Shown here in pieces: positions 5,880-11,270 of a stretch of 11,270 nt of DNA. Each line of letters begins with the position of its first letter. Position 1 is the stretch's first letter. The notes under the pieces were generated by a model. That model was not told the origin of the DNA and made no database searches. It saw only the letters and a program-made list of their open reading frames with translations. The translations under genes were made by a program, and so were the position numbers. The DNA lies in NCBI GenBank assembly GCA_020216625.1, contig JAIUYB010000035.1:1-11270 (forward strand). Reading direction: 5' to 3'. The DNA comes from Desulfarculus sp. GTDB lineage: Bacteria > Desulfobacterota > Desulfarculia > Desulfarculales > Desulfarculaceae.

Positions 5880-6368
5880 TCAGCAGCCGCAGCAGCCGTT
5901 GGGGTCCTGGCCGCAGGAGCAGCCCATCTGGGTGGGCGCGTCGCTGATGCCGGCCAGGCGGATCTTGAAGATCAGGGTTTTGCCGGCCAGGGGCGGGTTA
6001 AGGTCCAGGGTCAGGTGCTGGTCGGTCAGGCCGGTGATGGTGGCCGGCAGGGGCTGGCCGTTGTTGGCGGTCAGCTCCAGGGTCATGCCCACCTCGGGCT
6101 GGAGGTTGGGCGGCACCTGGCTCAGGGGGATCTCCATGATCAGGCGGGGATCGGGCTGGCCGTAGGCCTGCTCCGGGGCCATGCTGACTTCCTTCTCCTG
6201 CCCGACGCCCATGCCGGCCACGGCAGAATCAAAGCCCTCGATGACCTGGCCCTGGCCCAACTGGAACTCCAGGGGCTGGCCGCCCTCGTTGCTGTCGAAG
6301 ACCTCGCCGTTGCTGAGCGAGCCGGTGTAGAAGACCTGGACGAAGTCGCCGGCCTTGGCCACGGACAT
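5880..6368 (-). CDS. slyD: SlyD-like FKBP-type peptidyl-prolyl isomerase with Cys-rich tail
   Basis: The 162-residue protein follows the SlyD plan. The FKBP part (about 1-70) has YTG at 14-16, FDS at 24-26, VIEGFDSAV at 42-50 and AYG at 68-70. The insert-in-flap chaperone domain covers about 71-120, and the FKBP fold closes with LNPPLAGKTLIF. In E. coli SlyD the equivalent of NPPLAG is NHMLAG, so that His is Pro here. The tail holds five cysteines in 13 residues (C150, C152, C159, C160, C162), parallel to the metal-binding His/Cys-rich tail of SlyD, which supports nickel delivery to hydrogenase; the metal role here is inference. Start 6368 is chosen because AAGGGA sits about 8 nt before it. 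An in-frame ATG at 6377 would add three residues but leaves no spacing to that ribosome site. A GGGGCC/GGCCCC hairpin (6390-6404) lies just upstream in the leader. Confidence 0.88.
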   Translation of the reverse strand: MSVAKAGDFVQVFYTGSLSNGEVFDSNEGGQPLEFQLGQGQVIEGFDSAVAGMGVGQEKEVSMAPEQAYGQPDPRLIMEIPLSQVPPNLQPEVGMTLELTANNGQPLPATITGLTDQHLTLDLNPPLAGKTLIFKIRLAGISDAPTQMGCSCGQDPNGCCGC

Positions 6369-6445
6369 GGACACCATCCCTTCGGGTGAGGGGCCGTTGG
6401 CCCCGGAAAGGCAGAGGGGCCGCCCCGGTGGCGACCATTGCTCCT

Positions 6446-6473
6446 AGGCTACCTTAATCCCCAGCCGGGTCAA
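6446..6473 (-). promoter_or_regulatory. Weak promoter candidate for the slyD-like gene
   Basis: On the minus strand TTGACC (6468-6473, five of six -35 bases) is followed after 16 bp by TAGCCT (6446-6451, three of six -10 bases). It lies in the 128-bp gap downstream of the transporter gene and would give a leader of about 70 nt. Read-through from the transporter gene is an alternative. Confidence 0.25.
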
Positions 6474-6496
6474 GCGGTTTTCGCCGGGGGCGCTTC

Positions 6497-7711
6497 TCAG
6501 GGCCCCATCAGCCAGAGCCACCCGGCGCACAGCGCCAGGCTGGCCAGGGTGACCGGCACCCCCACCCGGGCGTGCTGCCGCCAACCGATTTGCACACCCA
6601 GAAGCCCGGCCTGGTCCACCACGATCAGGTTGGCGATGGAGCCCACCAGGATCAGATTGCCGGCCAGGGTGCTGGCCAGGGCCAGGAGCGCGCCCGCCTG
6701 GCTCGGGCCGGCGGCCGGCAACAAGAGCATCACCGCCGGCACGTTGGAGACCAGGTTGGAGAGAACCACCGTGGCCGGAAAAAGCCACAACGGCCGGGTC
6801 AGGTCCAGCCCCTGGGCCGCCAGCCAGGCCAGGGCCCGCTCCGGCGCGCCGCTGGCCTGCAGGGCGTGGTTGACCACGAAAAGCCCCGCGAAGAGCACCA
6901 GCAACTGCCAGTCCACCAGGCCCAGCATCTGGCGGGAGGCCATGCGCCGGCTGGTGAGCAACAGGCCGGCGGCGGCCAGGGCCGCCAGATCCCGGGGCCA
7001 CCCGCCCCAGAGAAATATCGCCACTAATATGGTTAATATTATCATGCCCTTGCCGCTCTGCCAGCGGTTGAATCCCGGGGCCTCCACCGCCAAGGCCGCG
7101 CCATGGGCCCGCCAGCGCCCCCGGTGCAGCCAGGTCACCACCGCCCAGGCGGCGACCAGGCCCAACAGGGTGGGGACGATGGCCGTGGCCAGGTAGCCGG
7201 CGAAGGACAGGCCCAGCACCTGGCCGATGAGCATGTTCTGGGGGTTGCCGATCAGGGTGGCGGCCGAGCCGATGTTGGCCGCCGCCGCCAGGGCCAGGGC
7301 GAAGGGAACCGGGTCCAGGCCCCGGCGCAGGCAGCCGGCGATTAGCACCGGGGTCATGGCCAGGCAGACGATATCATTGGCTAAAAGCGCTGAAAGCAGG
7401 CCGGCCGCCGCCATCAGCAGGGCCAAAAGGGCGGGGGGCGAGAGCCGGGCGGCGGCCAGGCGGGCGGTGATCTGGCTGTAGAAGCCGCCCAGGCGGAACT
7501 GGGCCGAGACCACCATCAGGCCGAACAACAGGGCCAGGGTGGGCAGGTCCACCGCGGCCACCGCCTGCTCCAGGCTCAGGCGATCGCCGGCCAGCAGGAC
7601 GATGGCTCCCAGCAGGGCCAAGCCGGTGCGGTCCAAGGCCAAACCCGGCAGCCGGCCCAGGATCATGCCCAGGTAGACCAGGACGAAGACGAGCAAGACC
7701 AAGGGGTCCAT
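6497..7711 (-). CDS. ArsB/CitMHS-family (ion transporter superfamily) inner-membrane anion permease
   Basis: The 404-residue protein is almost entirely hydrophobic, with about ten to eleven membrane helices. It shows the internal two-fold repeat of this superfamily: VDLPTLALLFGLMVV (54-68) matches VDWQLLVLFAGLFVV (266-280); LLSALLANDIVCLAMTP (105-121) matches VLSNLVSNVPAVMLLLP (316-332); NIGSAATLIGNPQN (146-159) matches GNLILVGSIANLIV (351-364). The GNPQN and GSIAN segments correspond to the substrate/sodium-binding hairpin tips in known relatives. Substrate cannot be read from sequence: arsenite, citrate/dicarboxylate or other anions are possible, and no arsR or arsC lies nearby. The ATG at 7711 has a GCGAGG ribosome site close upstream. 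The hybrid kinase gene ends 78 bp upstream on the same strand, without an obvious terminator between, so co-transcription is plausible. Confidence 0.88.
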   Translation of the reverse strand: MDPLVLLVFVLVYLGMILGRLPGLALDRTGLALLGAIVLLAGDRLSLEQAVAAVDLPTLALLFGLMVVSAQFRLGGFYSQITARLAAARLSPPALLALLMAAAGLLSALLANDIVCLAMTPVLIAGCLRRGLDPVPFALALAAAANIGSAATLIGNPQNMLIGQVLGLSFAGYLATAIVPTLLGLVAAWAVVTWLHRGRWRAHGAALAVEAPGFNRWQSGKGMIILTILVAIFLWGGWPRDLAALAAAGLLLTSRRMASRQMLGLVDWQLLVLFAGLFVVNHALQASGAPERALAWLAAQGLDLTRPLWLFPATVVLSNLVSNVPAVMLLLPAAGPSQAGALLALASTLAGNLILVGSIANLIVVDQAGLLGVQIGWRQHARVGVPVTLASLALCAGWLWLMGP

Positions 7712-7789
7712 GGGGCCTCGCGGGTGAGGGTTGGCCAGATGCGCGACTGGGCGGGATTATGGCGCGCGGGAGGGGGTTCTGCCAGGGGC

Positions 7790-10456
7790 TCAGGCCGCGG
7801 CCTGGGCCACGGCGCTCAGGAGTTGGGCCCGCTCCACCGGCTTGTGCAGCACCCGCCAGGCCGGGGGCACCCCTTCCGGAGGTTGGTGGCGGGCCGGATC
7901 GGCGTTATAGCCGGTGAGCAGGATGAAGGGCACCGGCCGCGGCCGGCCCTGGGCCACCTGGCGGGCCACCTCCCAGCCGTCGCCGTCGGGCAGGCCCAGG
8001 TCGCAGACCACCACCTCGGGCTGGAAATCCCCCAGGGCCTTGAGCGCCTCGGCCACCCGTCCGGCCAGCATCACCCGGTGGCCGGCCTGTTCCAGCAGGG
8101 CCCGCATGCCCATGGCCACCAGGGCCTCGTCTTCCACCATCAGCACCCGCACCGGGCGTGGAAGCTCGGCCGGGAGTGGGGGGGAGGCCGCGGGCAGGGG
8201 GGATGCGGACGGACCCCGAGGCGGCAGCAGCACCCGGAAACGCGCGCCCCGCCCGGGGCGGCTGTCCACCTCGATGTCCCCGCCGTAGGCCTGGACCAAT
8301 CCCCGGCTGCTGGGCAGCCCCAGGCCCTGGCCGCCGACTCCCTTGGTGGTGAAAAAAGGCTCGAATACCCGGCGCATGGTCTCCGGGTCCATGCCGTGAC
8401 CGGTGTCGGTGAAATCCAGCATCACCCGATCATCCAGGCGGCGGGTGGTGACGGTCAGGCGTCCGCCGTCGGGCATGGCCTCCAAGGCGTTGCGGATCAG
8501 ATTCAGGCACACTTCCATCAACTCGTCCCGGGGGATGGCCACGTCCAAGCCTGGCTCCAGCCGGGTGGTGATCTCCAGGCGGGCGCCCTCGCCCGGCCGC
8601 CAAGCGGCCTGGGCGATGCGCAGGGCCGCGCCCACCACCTCGGCCGAGTCCGAGGATTCGGCCAGGCCGGCGGCGGGCTGGCGTCCACCCACATAGGCGG
8701 TTAGCCGCTGGACCACCCCCCGGCCGGACAGGGCGGATTGGATGACGTTGTGCAGCAGGGGGAGCACCCGTGGGCGGGCCGACTCGGGCAGATCCTCCAG
8801 CGAGGCCTCCACCGCCTGGGCGTTGCCCAGGATGGCGGCCAGCAAATTGTTGAAGTTGTGCGCCACCCCGGCGGCCAACTGGCGCAGCACCGCCTGGGCC
8901 CGCTGGCGCTCGCTGGTGTCGCGGCTGATGCCGAAGATGACCTCCTGGTCGCCCCAGCGCCCCCGGGTGATGCGGGTCTCCACCGGCAGCAGGCGGCCGT
9001 CGCGGGTCATGAGGGGAATCTGGCAGCGGTCGCCGCGGCCGGCCAGGATGCCATCCAGCACCGCCTGGGCCTCCTCCTGGCGCTCGCGCGGGTGCAGTTG
9101 CAGCACCGGAAAGCCGATCAGCTCCTGGGCGGAATAGCCCAGGCGGTGGATGACGGTGGGATTGACCGCCAACAGCCGCCCCCTCATGTCCACCACGGTC
9201 AGAAAATCCTGCAGGGAGTCGAACAGGGTCTGGAGGTTGACCCGGCTCTGGCGCAGGGCTTCCTCGGTGCGCCGACGCTCCAGGATCTCCCTTTGCAGCT
9301 CCTCGTTGGCCCGTCTCAGCTCCTGGGTGCGCTCGTCCACCAGGTCTTCCAGGTCCAGGCGGTAGCTGGCCAACTCGTTCTCGACCCGCTTGCGCTCGCT
9401 GACATCCCGGGTGACCACCAGCAAGCCCGGCTGGGAGCCCAGGGTGATGATTCCCGCCGACCAGAGGACATCCAAGGTCACCCCGCCGCCCCCGGTCAGC
9501 CGGCCCTCGATGTTCTCGGCCACCCCCTTGTCCCGGACCTCGTTCAGCATGGTCTCCCACCCGCCATCCGGCGGCAGGAACCCCAGCTCCCGGGGCTGGC
9601 GGCCCAAGAGCTCCTGGCGCTGGCGGCCCAGCATCCGGGTCATGGCGCGGTTGACCTCCAGGAAGTGGCCCTTGTCCAAGTCGATAAGGGCCAGGCCGTC
9701 GGGATTGAGCTGGAAGGCGGTGGCGAAGCGGGCCTGCTCGGCGTTGAGGGACGCTTCCAGGTCGTGCAGGTGGAAGGCCACCGCCAGGGCCAGGCATAGG
9801 GAAAGCCAGATCGAGGCCAGCCAGAGCACCGGGTTGGGAGAGATCGCCTGCCAGTGCAGCGCCGAGGCCGCGTCGTGCAGCCCACCCAGGAACCAAAACC
9901 ACAGGCCGGCCAGGATGGACCACACAAAGGCCGGCTTGCGCCGCCCGGGCCACCAGCGCAGGGTCAGGAGCAGAATCGAAGCCAGGATCAAGCCGAGGTC
10001 GTAGGTGTAGATCAGGGGCCGAAAAAGCCAGGAGGAGGGGTGGAGGATGCCGCTTTCCTTGGCGTGGAGGGGAAGGCCCAGCACCGCCGGGTGGTCGATC
10101 GCCAGCAGACAGGCCACCAGGGACAGGGACAGGGCCAGGCAGCCCCAGCCCAGGCGTCCGGGGCCTCGCCCCCGCAGGGCGTAGATGAACCAGAGCCAGG
10201 CCGCCGGCAACAGGCTCAGGCTAACCAGCATCAGGCGGTAGCCGGCCAGGATGCCAGCCGGGGACTCCTGGAAGCCATAGATGGTGAAGCCCAGGAAGTA
10301 TAGACTCAGGCAGAGGTAGAAAACGCAGAGGTGTTTGAGGGGCTGATAGGAGCGATAGGCGGTTAGCACCGCCAGACACAATAGGCCCAGGATGCCGTTC
10401 ACGCTCAGGCCGATCAACGGCCCGACGCTGTAGTTGGGGATGAAATCCGGCAACAT
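7790..10456 (-). CDS. Seven-TM hybrid histidine kinase with two PAS domains and C-terminal receiver
   Basis: The 888-residue protein starts with about seven membrane helices (near 11-34, 42-62, 69-94, 102-120, 148-168, 176-196, 209-228), resembling 7TM N-terminal sensor regions of histidine kinases. A first PAS domain (about 240-355, ending TRDVSERKRV), a coiled coil (357-400) and a second PAS domain (about 403-517) follow. The phosphoacceptor is H533 in GVAHNFNNLL. The ATPase domain has an N-box with N652 and N656, G1 DTGHGM from D684, an F-box FEPFFTTK and G2 near 709-713. After a Pro/Ala-rich linker (746-767) comes a receiver with E775/D776, phosphoacceptor D819, T848 and K872, all intact. 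This is a complete hybrid kinase, probably in the inner membrane. No separate output regulator is adjacent, so its downstream partner is unknown. The ATG at 10456 has AGGAG 7 nt before it. The 78-bp gap to the transporter gene suggests a shared transcript. Confidence 0.94.
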   Translation of the reverse strand: MLPDFIPNYSVGPLIGLSVNGILGLLCLAVLTAYRSYQPLKHLCVFYLCLSLYFLGFTIYGFQESPAGILAGYRLMLVSLSLLPAAWLWFIYALRGRGPGRLGWGCLALSLSLVACLLAIDHPAVLGLPLHAKESGILHPSSWLFRPLIYTYDLGLILASILLLTLRWWPGRRKPAFVWSILAGLWFWFLGGLHDAASALHWQAISPNPVLWLASIWLSLCLALAVAFHLHDLEASLNAEQARFATAFQLNPDGLALIDLDKGHFLEVNRAMTRMLGRQRQELLGRQPRELGFLPPDGGWETMLNEVRDKGVAENIEGRLTGGGGVTLDVLWSAGIITLGSQPGLLVVTRDVSERKRVENELASYRLDLEDLVDERTQELRRANEELQREILERRRTEEALRQSRVNLQTLFDSLQDFLTVVDMRGRLLAVNPTVIHRLGYSAQELIGFPVLQLHPRERQEEAQAVLDGILAGRGDRCQIPLMTRDGRLLPVETRITRGRWGDQEVIFGISRDTSERQRAQAVLRQLAAGVAHNFNNLLAAILGNAQAVEASLEDLPESARPRVLPLLHNVIQSALSGRGVVQRLTAYVGGRQPAAGLAESSDSAEVVGAALRIAQAAWRPGEGARLEITTRLEPGLDVAIPRDELMEVCLNLIRNALEAMPDGGRLTVTTRRLDDRVMLDFTDTGHGMDPETMRRVFEPFFTTKGVGGQGLGLPSSRGLVQAYGGDIEVDSRPGRGARFRVLLPPRGPSASPLPAASPPLPAELPRPVRVLMVEDEALVAMGMRALLEQAGHRVMLAGRVAEALKALGDFQPEVVVCDLGLPDGDGWEVARQVAQGRPRPVPFILLTGYNADPARHQPPEGVPPAWRVLHKPVERAQLLSAVAQAAA

Positions 10457-10503
10457 TCCCGGCTCCTGGTTGCGTACGTCCTGAAAGGGAGTTTTGCATC
10501 ATT

Positions 10504-10517
10504 GACAACTAATTGTC
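10504..10517. promoter_or_regulatory. Dyad upstream of the hybrid kinase gene
   Basis: GACAA (10504-10508) and TTGTC (10513-10517) are inverted around CTAA, 48 bp before the kinase ATG. A 14-bp AT-rich dyad in GC-rich DNA, close to a start codon, is a reasonable operator for a small dimeric repressor, for example of MarR type. No regulator gene is adjacent, so the binding protein is unknown. Confidence 0.35.
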
Positions 10518-10576
10518 CAGGGCGAGGCCGCCGGGCGGGCCAGATAAAAACCTGGGGCGGAAAGGCCAGGATGATC

Positions 10577-10652
10577 GCGTTTACGAAATGCCATTCCTTG
10601 GCACTAGTGCGGTGAATTGTGATAACATTCTGTGAAACAAGCCGGTAAACGC
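10577..10652. repeat. Perfect 8-bp inverted repeat bracketing the divergent promoter
   Basis: GCGTTTAC (10577-10584) and GTAAACGC (10645-10652) are exact inverted copies with 60 bp between them. A promoter-like element and the 10-bp palindrome GCACTAGTGC (10601-10610) lie inside. The paired sites could be operators for looping, or simply a long stem. No protein family is implied by the sequence alone. Confidence 0.4.
10598..10626 (+). promoter_or_regulatory. Sigma-70-like promoter with overlapping palindrome
   Basis: TTGGCA (10598-10603, five of six -35 bases) and GATAAC (10621-10626, four of six -10 bases) are exactly 17 bp apart, with an extended -10 TG at 10618-10619. Transcription would begin near 10633, about 87 nt before the GTG at 10720. 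The perfect palindrome GCACTAGTGC (10601-10610) overlaps the -35 box and enters the spacer, the position of a repressor operator. Confidence 0.5.
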
Positions 10653-10719
10653 AAGGCTGGCTTGGGGCTGGATTTGGGGCACGCTTGCCGGCGACGCGCC
10701 TGCCAACAAGGGAAAACCC

Positions 10720-11270
10720 GTGAAAAGTGACAACGCGACCAGCCTTGGCGGGACGGCGGCGCCTCCCGCCACGCCGCCAGAGTCAAAGGACCTGGAGGCA
10801 TTGTTGCTCCTGGCCAGTGGCTATTGTCACGACCTCAACAACGCCTTGGGCGCGGCTTTGGGTTTCGTGGAGATGGTGCGGGAGGATCTGCCCCCCTCCA
10901 CCACCGCCCATCAAGATCTGGGCGGAGCGATGGACTCGTTGGTGCGGGCCATCGGCCTTGTGGGCGATTTCCGGAGCATCTGCCAACATGGCCTCCGCAC
11001 GGAGCAGACACGCATCCCATTGATTCCTTTGCTCAAGGAATTCGGCAAGCGCCTGGGTTGCGGCCAACGCGGCCAGGGTGGGCGCTGGCTGCAACTGCCC
11101 GAGGACGAGTTGGTGGCCTGGGCGGGGTTGACCGGGCTTCACCAGGCCCTGAGCGGGCTTTTCCCGGGCTGGCCGGATGACTGCGCGGCATGGGAGTGGA
11201 ACCTGAGCCTGTCCCGGGGACGGCCTCCGGTCGGAGGGGAGGCCGACGGCCAGACCGAGTGGGCGGTTTT
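10720..11270 (+). CDS. Histidine-kinase-like protein, N-terminal part; runs off the window
   Basis: An open frame starts at GTG 10720 behind AAGGGA (about 10708-10713) and continues without a stop to the window end (183 codons seen). After a flexible Ala/Pro/Thr-rich N-terminus (1-22) comes a phosphoacceptor-type helix, ASGYCHDLNNALGAALG, with H37 in an HDLNN box like those of HisKA kinases. A second helix near 65-85 suggests a helical hairpin dimerisation domain. No sensor, PAS or membrane region precedes it. From about 115 the sequence looks like the start of an ATPase-type domain. The place where an N-box with two Asn is expected reads GLTGLHQALSGL, without either Asn. It may be a minimal kinase, a degenerate kinase or a ChpT-like phosphotransferase; the missing C-terminus prevents a decision. 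It is divergent from the hybrid kinase, which may be its phospho-donor. Confidence 0.75.
   Translation, partial: MKSDNATSLGGTAAPPATPPESKDLEALLLLASGYCHDLNNALGAALGFVEMVREDLPPSTTAHQDLGGAMDSLVRAIGLVGDFRSICQHGLRTEQTRIPLIPLLKEFGKRLGCGQRGQGGRWLQLPEDELVAWAGLTGLHQALSGLFPGWPDDCAAWEWNLSLSRGRPPVGGEADGQTEWAV

Noticed and set aside
8430..9953. 507-codon frame on the same strand as the hybrid kinase in another frame, and plus-strand frames at 7724-8704 and 8738-9799
   Set aside because: All lie wholly or mainly inside the kinase gene and lack recognisable domains; the kinase frame has every expected motif.
10595..10614. Second sigma-54 promoter around TTGGCACTAG
   Set aside because: The TGGCAC half is present, but no GC is found at the required 10-bp spacing (GT instead) and no TTGC follows.
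10612..10640. Lac-operator-like string GAATTGTGATAACA
   Set aside because: It lacks 4 bp of the lac operator core and its symmetry, and there is no lac gene context; judged a coincidence of an AT-rich promoter.

Overview
The window is a GC-rich (roughly two-thirds G+C by eye), densely coded bacterial segment. It looks like a deltaproteobacterial (Desulfobacterota-like) chromosome, in the style of the Desulfarculales. The clues are a sigma-54 type promoter, EAL, MASE3 and hybrid-kinase signalling genes, an EpsC-type serine acetyltransferase, and a PAS protein ending in a double-CxxC module that I associate with this group. The genus assignment is inference. I see no mobile element, phage gene, CRISPR array, tRNA or rRNA.

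Layout. (1) Bases 2-175 are the 3' end of trpA. (2) Bases 176-473 are non-coding and lower in GC at first. They hold a near-consensus sigma-54 promoter (326-342) and two tandem hairpins in the predicted leader, ahead of a soluble EAL-domain c-di-GMP protein (474-1742). (3) A 62-nt almost perfect inverted repeat separates this gene from a convergent dodecin gene (1856-2068, minus). (4) A 345-bp divergent promoter region leads to a MASE3-PAS membrane sensor (2414-3784) with a C-terminal double-CxxC module and no recognised enzymatic output. (5) cysE-cysK (3878-4831, 4865-5794) form a two-gene cysteine biosynthesis operon, closed by a bidirectional terminator. (6) Three minus-strand genes follow: a SlyD-like FKBP prolyl isomerase with a Cys-rich tail (5880-6368), an ArsB/CitMHS-type anion transporter (6497-7711) and a seven-TM hybrid histidine kinase (7790-10456). 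The kinase and transporter are 78 bp apart and may be co-transcribed. (7) A 263-bp divergent region with clear dyads and a good sigma-70-like promoter precedes a histidine-kinase-like gene with a GTG start (10720 onward, plus), which runs off the window end.

Functionally, a metabolic core (Trp and Cys synthesis, a chaperone, a small binding protein) is interspersed with four signal-transduction proteins. The strongest candidates for under-described biology are the double-CxxC module that is the only apparent output of the MASE3-PAS protein, the sigma-54 promoter plus structured leader of the EAL gene, and the sensor-less HDLNN-box protein whose visible ATPase-like part looks degenerate. I found no clear multi-gene novel system such as a defence island or biosynthetic cluster.
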